Shown here: positions 26,113-34,540 of the stretch, piece after piece
Layout: every line of letters begins with the position of its first letter
Position numbering within the stretch: the first letter of the stretch is position 1
Assembly: GCA_030403585.1 (NCBI GenBank)
Contig: JAUEPE010000003.1
Location: 1-64,000, forward strand
DNA from: Frankia sp. RB7
GTDB lineage: Bacteria; Pseudomonadota; Alphaproteobacteria; Rhizobiales; Xanthobacteraceae
DNA length: 64,000 bases
Direction of reading: 5' to 3'
Translations under genes and position numbers: made by a program
The notes under the pieces: model-generated
Databases searched by the model: none
What the model was told of the DNA's origin: nothing
The model's input: the letters and a program-made list of their open reading frames with translations, nothing else

Positions 26113-26766
26113 GTGCCAAGATTTTTACTCGCTTTGTTCGTGCTTGCCTTGCTGCCGCTCGGCGGCTGCATGCAGACGACGCTCTCGCCATCGACGGATG
26201 CGAGCATGACGGCGCGCGACCGCCAGTTGCTGGCGCACACGCCTTACGCCCAGGCCAGCGTGCCTGAGCAATTTCTCCGCCACATCGTCGATTATCCGCG
26301 CAAGGAGCAGCCGGGCACGATCCTGGTCGATACCGACGCGCGCTACCTCTATTACGTGCTGCCCGACGGCAAGGCGATCCGCTACGGCGTCGCGGTCGGC
26401 GAAGAGGCGATGGCCTTCTCGGGCGTCGCGCGTGTCGGCCGTCTGGCTGAATGGCCGGACTGGGTACCGACGCCGGAGATCCAGGCGCGGCTCGGTCCGT
26501 ATCCGGCGCGCGTGGCCGGTGGTCCCGCCAATCCGCTGGGCGCGCGCGGCATCTATCTCTATACCGGCAACAAGGACACGCTTTACCGCATCCACGGCAC
26601 CAACCAGCCGGAATATATCGGGCAGGCGATCTCATCCGGCTGCATCCGGATGCGCAACGAGGACGTGATCGATCTGTTCGATCGGGTGAAGCTCAACGCG
26701 ACCGTCGTGGTGCTGCCGCCCGGACAAAGCGCGCAGGTGGAGACGGGGACGGGTTGGCGCGGGTGA
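26113..26766 (+). CDS. L,D-transpeptidase (YkuD domain) lipoprotein
   Basis: A 217-residue ErfK/YbiS-type enzyme. The GTG start at 26113 puts a lipoprotein signal (FLLALFVLALLPLGGC) at the N-terminus, with the cysteine at ~20. The catalytic motif is HGTNQPEYIGQAISSGCIRM. It would form 3-3 crosslinks in peptidoglycan or attach proteins to it. An ATG 51 codons upstream would bury the signal and is rejected. It is divergent from the proline-rich membrane protein gene. Confidence 0.88.
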   Translation: MPRFLLALFVLALLPLGGCMQTTLSPSTDASMTARDRQLLAHTPYAQASVPEQFLRHIVDYPRKEQPGTILVDTDARYLYYVLPDGKAIRYGVAVGEEAMAFSGVARVGRLAEWPDWVPTPEIQARLGPYPARVAGGPANPLGARGIYLYTGNKDTLYRIHGTNQPEYIGQAISSGCIRMRNEDVIDLFDRVKLNATVVVLPPGQSAQVETGTGWRG

Positions 26767-26922
26767 GGGAGCTGTCCTGACCTGTCGCCACCCGCGTTCA
26801 CCGAAGCTTGAATGATGGTCCGCGGTGATCGGCAGCTCGGCCGCTGCCAAAGGTGAATTGCTTCACAGGCGCCCGGCGCGGGTTGCGCTATGTCTCAATG
26901 GCTCGTTGCCATTGGAGGCATC

Positions 26923-27144
26923 ATGCAAAAATTTCTTGATCAATTGAATGAAGACGACCGTCGCATCGTGCGCAAGTGGCGTTTGGCCACGCTTGGCTTC
27001 TACGGATCGATCCTGGCCGGACTGGTAGTGTATACCGTGCTGCACTTGAATCCGGAGGTGAATTACGCCTCGGCCGATTCCGCGGCCCATGCGAAACTCA
27101 TGGGCACGTCAGGCAGCGACGGACGCGCGCCGTTCCGGCCTTAA
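26923..27144 (+). CDS. Small single-span membrane protein
   Basis: A 73-residue protein. The N-terminus is LNEDDRRIVRKWRLAT, followed by one transmembrane helix (LGFYGSILAGLVVYTVLHL) and a polar tail. The ATG has GGAGG four bases upstream. The protein at 61262 has the same layout (LSAEDRTTYRRWARHS plus one helix), so the two are probably paralogs. Function is unknown. Its stop overlaps the stop of the convergent gene at 27141. Confidence 0.65.
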   Translation: MQKFLDQLNEDDRRIVRKWRLATLGFYGSILAGLVVYTVLHLNPEVNYASADSAAHAKLMGTSGSDGRAPFRP

Positions 27145-27578
27145 TCCTCGGGCCGCGCGACGCGCCATTGCAACGTCGTGGCGATGCCATTGGCTTCGCC
27201 CGGCGCCTTGTCGGCTACTGACGTGTAGAGCGGGCGGTAGCGGAAGGCCCACATCTTGCTGCCATCGGTGCGGGTAATCGGCGTGAAATCGCCGGTCGCC
27301 TGGGCATTCGCGGGCGCAGCCAGCGGAATCCAGGTCTCAGCGCATTTGCCGTCACAGCTCGATGTCTTGCCGCTGGTGTCACGCTCATAGAAGTAGAGCG
27401 TCATGCCCTTGAGATCGACGAGCTTGGGGCCCTGCTTGGTCAGAACGTAGCGCGCAGGCGCGGGCACCGCCTCGGTCTTCGCCGGAGCAGCGGCTTCGCC
27501 GCCGCCGCCATGCCCATTCGCGAGCGCATGACCAGTGGACAGCGCGATGATCGCGGCGGCAATGACGAACCTGAACAT
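27141..27578 (-). CDS. Secreted-repeat lipoprotein_15-like protein
   Basis: A 145-residue protein with a signal peptide (MFRFVIAAAIIALSTGHALA), a Gly-rich spacer, and two copies of the secreted-repeat fold (PF03640/COG4315). The motif LYFYERDTSGKTSSCDGKC-AETW matches the LYxFxxD...CxGxCAxxW signature. Function in the family is unknown. The ATG at 27578 is favoured over an upstream TTG. A perfect TTAA-N7-TTAA lies 23 bases upstream. Confidence 0.82.
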   Translation of the reverse strand: MFRFVIAAAIIALSTGHALANGHGGGGEAAAPAKTEAVPAPARYVLTKQGPKLVDLKGMTLYFYERDTSGKTSSCDGKCAETWIPLAAPANAQATGDFTPITRTDGSKMWAFRYRPLYTSVADKAPGEANGIATTLQWRVARPED

Positions 27579-27600
27579 CCGAAACTCCAAACCGGCAAAG

Positions 27601-27615
27601 TTAATCGCGCGTTAA
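27601..27615 (-). promoter_or_regulatory. CtrA-type box before the lipoprotein_15 gene
   Basis: TTAA-TCGCGCG-TTAA, a perfect match to the full consensus, 23 bases upstream of the ATG. The short distance means it would overlap the leader rather than a -35 unless the transcript is nearly leaderless. Confidence 0.45.
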
Positions 27616-27764
27616 GCGCAGAATTGACGCCGACGGTAGCAGCCGAAGGTTAGTTCCTGGTTTCGCGGGTCTGCGACAAATACGTACAAAACTACGGGGT
27701 ATAGCTTTTTGTCTGTCGCGTTTTCTTGGCGCGAAGCGCGGTACCCACTTCGCTCGAAAACGCT

Positions 27765-28223
27765 TCAGGGCTCGCGCAAGGGGGCGCGGCTGAGGTCGTT
27801 GCCGGCAGCGATGGCCTTGCGCAGCAGCCGCATCAAATCCTCGCCTTCCTTCGTGCTGAGACCGCGCAGCATGATCTGCTGGGCGGATTCGACGGCTGGC
27901 GTGATCTTGCGCAGAACGCGGCGGCCCGCGTCGGTGATTTCGAGCTCGCGGGCGCGGCGGTCGCGGGAACTAGCGCGCCGCTCAGTGAGGCCCTTCTGCA
28001 CGAGGCGATCGACCACGCCGGTGATGGTGGTCCGGTCATAGGCGATCAATCCTGCGAGCGTGACCTGGTCGAGCCCGGGATTGGCCTTGATGGTCGCAAG
28101 TGCCGCGTACTGCACCGGGGTGAGGTCGAATCCGGCTTCGCCGACCTCGGCCAGAAACACTGCGACCGCGATCTGCTGGAACCGCCGCGCCAGATGGCCG
28201 GGCATGTCGTTGTTGTCTTTCAC
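27765..28223 (-). CDS. MarR-family transcriptional regulator
   Basis: A 152-residue winged-helix repressor. Residues ~45-115 show LTPVQYAALATI, VTLAGLIAYDRTTITGVVDRL and SSRDRRARELEITDAG. The GTG start at 28223 has GGAG six bases upstream; ATG at 28205 and GTG at 28247 are alternatives. It is divergent from a flavin monooxygenase gene and a 23-bp imperfect palindrome lies between them. It probably senses an aromatic compound and represses the monooxygenase. Confidence 0.9.
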   Translation of the reverse strand: MKDNNDMPGHLARRFQQIAVAVFLAEVGEAGFDLTPVQYAALATIKANPGLDQVTLAGLIAYDRTTITGVVDRLVQKGLTERRASSRDRRARELEITDAGRRVLRKITPAVESAQQIMLRGLSTKEGEDLMRLLRKAIAAGNDLSRAPLREP

Positions 28224-28265
28224 AGAATTCTCCGTGAGGGCAGGCACGGTGGACGATCATTGACA

Positions 28266-28288
28266 AGTATACTGATAGTCAGCATACT
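28266..28288. promoter_or_regulatory. MarR operator
   Basis: Imperfect palindrome AGTATACTGA-TAG-TCAGCATACT, 9 of 10 arm positions paired, between the divergent MarR and monooxygenase genes. Size and placement are typical for a MarR dimer site. Confidence 0.75.
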
Positions 28289-28326
28289 GAGCAATATTCA
28301 ATACGACGTCGACGGGAGAGGTGCTC

Positions 28327-30249
28327 ATGCAATTCCATCTCAATGGATTCATGCCGGGCGACCCCGAGATTGCCGATCCCGCCGAACGCGTTCAGGCCTC
28401 GGGCGCTGTGGGCGCCGTGCCTGACGAGGTCGATGTTCTCGTCGTCGGCTGTGGCCCTGCGGGCCTGACGCTCGCGGCCCAGCTCGCGCAATTCCCTGAC
28501 ATCAAGACCTGCATCGTCGAGCAGAAGCAGGGTCCGCTCGCAGTCGGCCAGGCTGACGGCGTCGCCTGCCGCACCATGGAGATGTTCCACGCCTACGGCT
28601 TCAGCGAGCGCGTGCTGAAGGAAGCCTATTGGGTCAACGAGACGACGTTCTGGAAGCCGAATGAGAGCGCGCCGGAGAAGATCGTCCGCGGCGGCCGGGT
28701 GCAGGATGTCGAGGACGGGCTGTCGGAATTCCCGCATGTCATCCTCAACCAGGCGCGCATCCATGACGGCTTTCTCGACGTCATGCGCAAATCACCGGCC
28801 AAGCTCGAGCCTTATTACGGAAGGCGTCTGCTCGACCTCCAGGTCGATCCGGCCGCCGCTACCACCGACCATGCCGTGAACGTGCGTCTCGAACGCGTCG
28901 ATGCCGCGAACGACAGCAAGCTCGAGACCATCAGGGTGCGCTACGTCGTTGGTTGCGACGGCGCGCGCAGCACGGTGCGCAAGTCGATCGGCCGCGAGCT
29001 GCATGGCGATTCCGCCAACCACGCCTGGGGCGTGATGGACGTGCTGGCGGTGACCGATTTTCCCGATATCCGATTTAAATCGCTGATCCAGTCGGCGAAG
29101 GACGGCAGCCTTCTCATCATCCCACGCGAAGGCGGCTACATGGTCCGCCTCTATGTCGAGTTGGCAAAGCTCGACGTCGGCGAGCGCGTCGCCAACCGCA
29201 ACATCACGGCCGAGGAGGTGATCGCCAAGGCGCAGCGGATCCTTGCGCCGCATAAGCTCGAGGTGAAGGAGATCGCCTGGTGGTCGGTCTACGAGATCGG
29301 CCAGCGCCTGACCGACAGGTTCGACGACGTGCCGGAGGCCGAGATCGACACACGCCTGCCGCGGATATTCATCGCCGGCGATGCCTGCCACACCCACAGC
29401 CCGAAGGCCGGGCAGGGCATGAACGTCTCGATGCAGGACGCCTTCAACCTCGGCTGGAAGCTCGCCGCCGTGCTGCGGAAACAGAGCGCACCGAGCCTGC
29501 TGCATTCCTATTCGGCCGAACGGCAGGCGGTCGCGAAGGAGCTGATCGACTTCGATCGCGAATGGGCCGGGATCCTCGCTTCCGCAGCGAAAGCCGGCGG
29601 CGCCGATGCCGCCAAGACGCAGGACTATTTCGTCAGGCACGGCCGCTACACCGCGGGCACGGCGACGCATTACCCACCGTCGATCCTCACCGGCGCAGCC
29701 TCGCATCAGCATCTCGCGCAAGGCCTCGTCATCGGCACGCGCTTCCATTCGGCGCCTGTCATACGACTTGGAGATGCCAAGCCGGTCCATCTCGGCCACG
29801 CGGGGCAGGCCGATGGCCGCTTCCGCATCTACGCGTTTTCTCCAGCTGAGAATCCTGCAAAGGCGAGCTCGGCCATTCGTGCTCTGTGCAATTTCCTCGC
29901 CGAGTCCCGGCAATCGCCGATCCGGCGATATACGCCCGTTGGCGCTGACGTCGACGGCGCGATAGACCTGCGTGCGGTGTTCCAGCAGGATCATCGCGAA
30001 CTCGCCATCGAGGATATGCCGCCGATGTTGCTCCCGAGCAAAGGCCGGTACGGCTTGTACGACTACGAGAAGATGTTCTGTCCGGATCTCAAAAGCGGAC
30101 ACGACATTTTCTCGATGCGTGGCATCGATCGGAAGGCCGGCTGCATGGTCGTGGTGCGGCCCGATCAATACGTTGCACAGGTGCTGCCGCTCAACGATTT
30201 CGCGGCGCTCGCCGCGTATTTCGACGGCTTCATGTTGCAGCAGAGGTGA
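28327..30249 (+). CDS. FAD-dependent aromatic monooxygenase (phenol hydroxylase type)
   Basis: A 640-residue class A flavoprotein hydroxylase. The FAD-binding motif is VVGCGPAGLTLAAQ (~residue 40), with the second motif VVGCDGARSTVR and the third FIAGDACHTHSPKAGQGMN. The extended C-terminal thioredoxin-like domain places it with phenol 2-monooxygenase and 3-hydroxybenzoate 4-monooxygenase. It would hydroxylate a phenolic ring using NADPH and O2. ATG at 28327 has GGGAGAG six bases upstream; GTG at 28321 is the alternative. It is probably repressed by the adjacent MarR. No ring-cleavage gene is nearby. Confidence 0.9.
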   Translation: MQFHLNGFMPGDPEIADPAERVQASGAVGAVPDEVDVLVVGCGPAGLTLAAQLAQFPDIKTCIVEQKQGPLAVGQADGVACRTMEMFHAYGFSERVLKEAYWVNETTFWKPNESAPEKIVRGGRVQDVEDGLSEFPHVILNQARIHDGFLDVMRKSPAKLEPYYGRRLLDLQVDPAAATTDHAVNVRLERVDAANDSKLETIRVRYVVGCDGARSTVRKSIGRELHGDSANHAWGVMDVLAVTDFPDIRFKSLIQSAKDGSLLIIPREGGYMVRLYVELAKLDVGERVANRNITAEEVIAKAQRILAPHKLEVKEIAWWSVYEIGQRLTDRFDDVPEAEIDTRLPRIFIAGDACHTHSPKAGQGMNVSMQDAFNLGWKLAAVLRKQSAPSLLHSYSAERQAVAKELIDFDREWAGILASAAKAGGADAAKTQDYFVRHGRYTAGTATHYPPSILTGAASHQHLAQGLVIGTRFHSAPVIRLGDAKPVHLGHAGQADGRFRIYAFSPAENPAKASSAIRALCNFLAESRQSPIRRYTPVGADVDGAIDLRAVFQQDHRELAIEDMPPMLLPSKGRYGLYDYEKMFCPDLKSGHDIFSMRGIDRKAGCMVVVRPDQYVAQVLPLNDFAALAAYFDGFMLQQR

Positions 30250-30389
30250 AGCGTGCTGCGCCGATGAATGGCGGATGAATATTGAACTGCGTGCGCGGCG
30301 CGCCTCTCAATCTTTTGGCTGATGCGACCTTTTCGCGCGGAACGCTTCGATCCGCTCGCGCGTTCCGCCTTTCAGAGGAGGACTACGCC

Positions 30390-31346
30390 ATGAGATTGAG
30401 AACCGCTTTGGTTGCTGCATTGCTGCTCGCGCCGACGGCCGCATTGGCCGCGCCGGGAATCGTCACTGTCTCGACCGGTCTGCGCGCCGGCCCGGGCGCG
30501 GGCTTTCCCCTTGTCGATCGTGTACCCGAGGGCGCCCGAGTCAACATCCATGGTTGCCTGCGCGGCAATGCCTGGTGTGACGTGAGCTTCTCCGACGACC
30601 GCGGCTGGGTGTCGTCGCAATATCTCGAATATCTCTACCGCAATCACTACGTCTACCTGCCGGACTATGCCGACGAGGTCGACGTGCCCGTTGTCCCCTT
30701 CGTGCTGAGCTCGTACTGGTCGAGCCACTACGAAGGTCGTCGCTGGTATCGCCGTCACGGTTACTGGAATAGCTACTGGACGTCGCATGAACGTCTCGCG
30801 ACGCGGATGACGATCGATCCGCACGCCGCACGCATCGGACGTGCCGCAACGCGTGACGCGACGGTCGCGCCGGGCCGTGACGTGCACGCCAAAGACAACA
30901 TCAAGGGCAATGTCGCGGTCTCCGGCCGTGATGCCGCGACGGCGCGGCATGATGCGGCCATCGCAAAGCGCGACACTGCGGTTAGCGTCGATCGGAATCG
31001 TGCCGAACGGAGCCAGCATTTCGTCAACGAGCGGACCGCAGTGCAGGGTCGCAATCCCCGCGATGCGCGGGCACGCATGATGCACGAGCAGGCGGCAAGC
31101 CGCGCCGCGGTCCACGCGCAGCCGATGGCGCGTGCACATGAAGCACCGCGCGTGTCAGCCGCGCCTGCGGCCCGACCCGCTATGCCGCATCTGGCTCAGC
31201 CGAATGTCAGCCATGGTGCGCCGATGAATGCGCATGCGCAGATGCCGGCGCCACGTGCGGCTGCGCCTGCGATGCCCCATCCGGGTGGCGGTGGCGCTCC
31301 GCACATCAATGCGGCCCCGCACGGCGGCGGCCCGCAGAAGCACTAG
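30390..31346 (+). CDS. SH3b-domain secreted protein
   Basis: A 318-residue exported protein with a signal peptide (MRLRTALVAALLLAPTAALAA). A bacterial SH3 domain covers ~22-85 (GLRAGPGAGFPLVDRVPEGA, WCDVSFSDDRGWVSSQYLEYL). A Tyr/Trp-rich segment and a long Ala/His/Arg/Met-rich low-complexity tail follow. SH3b domains often bind cell-wall peptides. AGAGGAGGA precedes the ATG. It is monocistronic and followed by a terminator. Confidence 0.82.
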   Translation: MRLRTALVAALLLAPTAALAAPGIVTVSTGLRAGPGAGFPLVDRVPEGARVNIHGCLRGNAWCDVSFSDDRGWVSSQYLEYLYRNHYVYLPDYADEVDVPVVPFVLSSYWSSHYEGRRWYRRHGYWNSYWTSHERLATRMTIDPHAARIGRAATRDATVAPGRDVHAKDNIKGNVAVSGRDAATARHDAAIAKRDTAVSVDRNRAERSQHFVNERTAVQGRNPRDARARMMHEQAASRAAVHAQPMARAHEAPRVSAAPAARPAMPHLAQPNVSHGAPMNAHAQMPAPRAAAPAMPHPGGGGAPHINAAPHGGGPQKH

Positions 31347-31358
31347 CATCGATCAACG

Positions 31359-31390
31359 AAAGCCCGGCCTTCGCGCCGGGCTTTTGCTTG
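31359..31390 (+). terminator. Intrinsic terminator after the SH3b gene
   Basis: Stem AAGCCCGG (31360-31367) with CCGGGCTT (31376-31383), followed by TTGCTTG. It lies 13 bases after the stop codon. Confidence 0.7.
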
Positions 31391-31515
31391 GGTTGCCCCG
31401 GTTCCGTGCGCGTACAATTTAAGAAAGTTCTTCGCCGGCAGATTTCATCGATCGTAACATGTGTACCCAAAGCTGTAAGCATCCACTCGGGGCAGCGGGG
31501 CAACGGGAGGATGAA

Positions 31516-31794
31516 ATGAGACAGAGTCAGGCGGAGTCGCGCCGCCAAAATGTCGCGAGGAAGTCGATGACGAAAGAGGTCAGGCAATTGAGCGGCCTGA
31601 TTGCCAGCTTGCGCAAATCCCTTGACGGGATCCACCAGGAGCGGACGAGCCCAAAGCTCTCAGGCGCCGAGATGGGTCTGCTCGACGAGCGCCGCAACAA
31701 TCTGTTGCTCACCATTGCTGCCCTGGACGACCGTCTGTCGGCTGTGCAGGGTCTGATCGATCTCGGCCGTCCACACGTCATCCGCGTTCACTGA
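31516..31794 (+). CDS. Hypothetical helical protein
   Basis: A 92-residue hydrophilic protein that looks all-helical (VRQLSGLIASLRKSLDGI, LLTIAALDDRLSAVQGLID). GGGAGG lies five bases before the ATG. No family was recognised; the N-terminus is Gln/Arg-rich. It is probably cytoplasmic. Confidence 0.6.
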   Translation: MRQSQAESRRQNVARKSMTKEVRQLSGLIASLRKSLDGIHQERTSPKLSGAEMGLLDERRNNLLLTIAALDDRLSAVQGLIDLGRPHVIRVH

Positions 31795-32070
31795 GCGGAT
31801 CGGCTCGGCATGATCGGTTCCGTCGCGGCGGCGATGGGCCGGCGCCCGACTGGCGGCTCCGCACCGCATGGCACGGCTGCGAACAAGCTCCCCGCAAGCA
31901 GAATCTCATTGATGATGCGGCGAACGTTTTACCTCCGTCGCTCGGCTGGAACCGGTGCCGGCGCACAATGCTGCCGCGGACGGCACCAAATTGCCACGCT
32001 CCCGGCGAATTGCCGCCAAAGCCCGCTGCCACGAGGAGAACGGGTGCAAGGCAACGCAAGGGGACAAGCA

Positions 32071-32250
32071 TTGGCCTATAAAATGGTCGCAGAACGCGAC
32101 AATGAGAAGTACAGTTTTGCCCGCGAGAGCCGGTTGCTCATCGTGGCGAAGGCGAAGGTTTGGGCGAGCGAAGGATGGCGGGTCGTCATCACCGATCAGG
32201 ACGGCAAGGCCTACGCGCCGCCGGAGTTCGATCAGTTGCTGGCGGCGTGA
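32071..32250 (+). CDS. Small hypothetical protein, TTG start
   Basis: A 59-residue basic protein (VAERDNEKYSFARESRLLIVAKAK, then GWRVVITDQDG). A TTG start at 32071 has AGGGG upstream; ATG at 32083 is the alternative. The C-terminus (FDQLLAA) and composition look like a real, conserved rhizobial ORF, but no named family was recognised. A larger frame extends upstream without support. Confidence 0.55.
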   Translation: MAYKMVAERDNEKYSFARESRLLIVAKAKVWASEGWRVVITDQDGKAYAPPEFDQLLAA

Positions 32251-32281
32251 TCGCGAGGCGCGGGCTAGCTAGGGGACGACA

Positions 32282-32650
32282 TTGAGATCGCTCATTCGAC
32301 CGGGGCGCGAACGCGTCGCGCCTCTGGTGATTTTTGGGATCATTGCCGCGGCTGCCGCGGTGCCGTTTGCCTTCGCGCAAAATCTCGATGCCGGTAAATC
32401 GGCCGAAAAGCTGTTCGCCGACGGTTGCACGGCCTGCCATCGCAGCCCGCGGGGACTTGCGAAGGGCCGCTACACCCTCACGCTGTCCTGGTTCCTCCAG
32501 GACCATTATTCGGCCGGCCCCGATACCGCCAAGGCGCTCGCGGCCTATCTGGTGTCGGTCGATACGCCGCCGCCGGGCGCTGCGGCGAAGCCTGGCCCCA
32601 AGTCCGCGAAATCCAAGCCGCGTCCGTCGAGGCCGGCGCAGAGCCAGTAG
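32282..32650 (+). CDS. Small c-type cytochrome-like protein
   Basis: A 122-residue exported protein. A hydrophobic signal (VAPLVIFGIIAAAAAVPFAFAQ) leads into a domain with one haem-attachment motif CTACH at ~residues 49-53. A late axial methionine is not evident. The C-terminus is Pro/Lys/Ser-rich. It starts with TTG after GGGGA; no ATG is available. A periplasmic electron carrier or haem sensor is possible. It converges on the TetR gene. Confidence 0.65.
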   Translation: MRSLIRPGRERVAPLVIFGIIAAAAAVPFAFAQNLDAGKSAEKLFADGCTACHRSPRGLAKGRYTLTLSWFLQDHYSAGPDTAKALAAYLVSVDTPPPGAAAKPGPKSAKSKPRPSRPAQSQ

Positions 32651-32658
32651 TCGCCCGG

Positions 32659-33228
32659 CTACCCGCGCCGATAGGTTTGCGCGATCAGCCGGTCGTGCAC
32701 GGCGCGCAAATCGGCATTCATGCGGGTCTGTCCCGTCGTGACGAAGGACAGCCACGCACCGTCGGCGGCCAGACGCACGATCTGAAGCTCTGGTGCCGCA
32801 TCGGTGGCGCGGTGGCGTTTCAGGCGCGCCTTCATCCAGTCGTTCCAGAGCTTGCGCAGTGACGGATCGGTGACGACCACCATGCTCAGCGCTGCCCAGG
32901 GCGTGGCGAAGCCGAACGCCTTGCCGGTGAAGACAGCATTGACATAGGCGCGCGTAAAACCGCCCCGCGGTTTGATATCCGCCTCGATGGCCGCGTCTAT
33001 CTCGGCATCGACCCGGCCCAGCAGATCGGCGAACAGGCCCTCGATCAGCGCCTGCTTGCTCCTGAAATGATGAAACAGGCCGCCCTTGGTGACGCCGGCC
33101 GCCACTGCCACGGCCTGCACCGTGACGCCGGAGACGCCGTGGTCCATGGCGATCGCTGCGGCATGGTCGAGCAGGGCGCGCCGTACCTGCTCGGGCTGCT
33201 TGGCGCGGGTATAGGCGCTCGCCGGCAT
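32659..33228 (-). CDS. TetR-family repressor of the SMR pump
   Basis: A 189-residue regulator. The helix-turn-helix is GVTVQAVAVAAGVTKGGLFHHFRSK (~30-55) and the C-terminal domain is of the TetR_C_6 type (LKPRGG/AYVNAVFTGKAFG-like). Its ATG overlaps the stop of the SMR gene by one base (TGATG), so the two are cotranslated. The palindrome upstream of the SMR gene (33600-33617) is its likely operator. Confidence 0.9.
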   Translation of the reverse strand: MPASAYTRAKQPEQVRRALLDHAAAIAMDHGVSGVTVQAVAVAAGVTKGGLFHHFRSKQALIEGLFADLLGRVDAEIDAAIEADIKPRGGFTRAYVNAVFTGKAFGFATPWAALSMVVVTDPSLRKLWNDWMKARLKRHRATDAAPELQIVRLAADGAWLSFVTTGQTRMNADLRAVHDRLIAQTYRRG

Positions 33229-33572
33229 CAATGCGCCGTCGTCTGCGAGAACAGGTTGATGACCACGACGCCGGAGACGATCAGCCCGATGCCGACGAAG
33301 GCCGCGGCATCCAGCATCTGGCGGAACAGCACGAAGGACACGGTGGCAGTCAGAATGATGCCGACCCCGCCCCAGATCGCATAGGCGATGCTCAGGGGGA
33401 TGACCCGGATCGCGACCGACAACGCATAGAACGAGGCGACGTAGAACAGCACCATGGCCAGCGTCGGCCACGGCCGGGTGAATTGCGCGGACTGCTGCAG
33501 GAAGGCGGACGCCGTCACCTCGAGAACGATGGCGAGGGCAAGTGCGGCATAGGAGATGAAAGCGGACGTCAT
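33228..33572 (-). CDS. SMR-family efflux transporter
   Basis: A 114-residue four-helix transporter of the EmrE/SugE group. The essential membrane glutamate lies in IVLEVTASAF, and IAYAIWGGVG (helix 3) matches the SMR signature. It exports quaternary ammonium compounds, dyes or guanidinium in exchange for protons; the subtype cannot be read. It is coupled to its TetR gene. A single small subunit suggests a homodimer. Confidence 0.92.
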   Translation of the reverse strand: MTSAFISYAALALAIVLEVTASAFLQQSAQFTRPWPTLAMVLFYVASFYALSVAIRVIPLSIAYAIWGGVGIILTATVSFVLFRQMLDAAAFVGIGLIVSGVVVINLFSQTTAH

Positions 33573-33599
33573 GGCGATCTCGAATAGGGTGCGCTAAAG

Positions 33600-33617
33600 A
33601 TACCGCGCGGTAGGTAT
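33600..33617. promoter_or_regulatory. Operator upstream of the SMR/TetR operon
   Basis: Nested palindromes: TACCGC-GCGGTA is perfect (33601-33612), and outer ATACC pairs with GGTAT (33600-33604, 33613-33617). It lies 28 bases before the SMR start. Confidence 0.65.
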
Positions 33618-33708
33618 GTTTAGCACGCGCAACATGGCTTTTGTCGGGAGCAGATATCACGTGTGAGTGACGAGCCTGCGACAGGGGCCTGACGTCGTCA
33701 GGGGCCGA

Positions 33709-33746
33709 TAACACAAAGCTGCCGCGCGAGGGATCGCGCGGCAGCT
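33709..33746 (-). terminator. Intrinsic terminator of the O-methyltransferase
   Basis: A perfect 13-bp stem, AGCTGCCGCGCGA with TCGCGCGGCAGCT, and a four-base loop. On the minus strand it is followed by TTTGTGTT. It lies 31 bases past the stop. Confidence 0.8.
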
Positions 33747-33776
33747 CCGATCTGACGTGAACCGTTCGATGCGGCC

Positions 33777-34442
33777 CTAGTTGATCCGCACAGTGAGTTC
33801 GACGTCCTCGGCAAGGGGCGTGGACATGTAGCCGTTGCCGGGCTTGCGGACGCGCGCGAGATAGTCGGGGCTGAAGTCGGTGTTGTCGGCGACAATGATC
33901 GCGCCCGGTTTCAGACGGTCTTCGACCAGATCGAGGATCTCCGGGTAGAGCGCCTTGGCGCCGTCGAGCAGCACGAGATCGATCGTATCGGGCAGATCGG
34001 TGCTCAGCGTCTTCAGCGCATCGCCTTGGCGGATTTCGACGAGATCGATCAGCCCGCCGTCCCTGAGGTTTTCGCGCGCCCGTGCCGCCTTGGATGGCTC
34101 GAACTCGCTGGTGATGAGGCGGCCACCGCCATTGTCGCGCAAGCCTGCGGCCAGATGAAGTGTTGAGATGCCGAACGAGGTGCCGAACTCGACGATCACC
34201 TTCGCGCGCGAGCTGCGCGCCAGCATATAGAGCAGGTGACCGGTCTTGCGTGAGACCGCGAGCGGAGCGTCCTTGAGACGTGCATAGAGATCGCGGTACT
34301 CGGTCTTGCTCTGCATCATCCTGGTGCGGTCGGCGTCGGTCACATCGGCGAAGGCGGCTCGCGTTACGCCGCGTGCGGCTTCGTCTTGGTCGAACAGGCA
34401 GTCCAGCAGCGGCGCAAGCGAAGTGATGGTCGTGGTGGTCAT
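33777..34442 (-). CDS. SAM-dependent O-methyltransferase
   Basis: A 221-residue Rossmann methyltransferase (O-methyltransferase family 3, COMT-like). The SAM-binding motif is IVEFGTSFGISTLHLA, followed by DLVLLDGAK and the metal/catalytic segment IIVADNTDFSP. Catechol- or caffeoyl-type substrates are usual. The start at 34442 (MTTTTITS) is chosen because the upstream 44 codons cross the operator region. It is divergent from a TetR gene, with a palindrome between them. Confidence 0.88.
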   Translation of the reverse strand: MTTTTITSLAPLLDCLFDQDEAARGVTRAAFADVTDADRTRMMQSKTEYRDLYARLKDAPLAVSRKTGHLLYMLARSSRAKVIVEFGTSFGISTLHLAAGLRDNGGGRLITSEFEPSKAARARENLRDGGLIDLVEIRQGDALKTLSTDLPDTIDLVLLDGAKALYPEILDLVEDRLKPGAIIVADNTDFSPDYLARVRKPGNGYMSTPLAEDVELTVRIN

Positions 34443-34492
34443 TTGGTGTCTCCAGAGTTCGCGGCAAAGCGTGGGCTTGCGTGCGGATTGAA

Positions 34493-34512
34493 ATACGACT
34501 AATTCGTCGCAT
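34493..34512. promoter_or_regulatory. Operator between O-methyltransferase and TetR
   Basis: Imperfect palindrome ATACGAC-TAATTC-GTCGCAT (6 of 7 arm pairs), extendable by AA/TT on each side. It sits 28 bases before the TetR ATG. Confidence 0.6.
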
Positions 34513-34540
34513 TTCCTATTCGCATTCCCCAGGGAGGACC

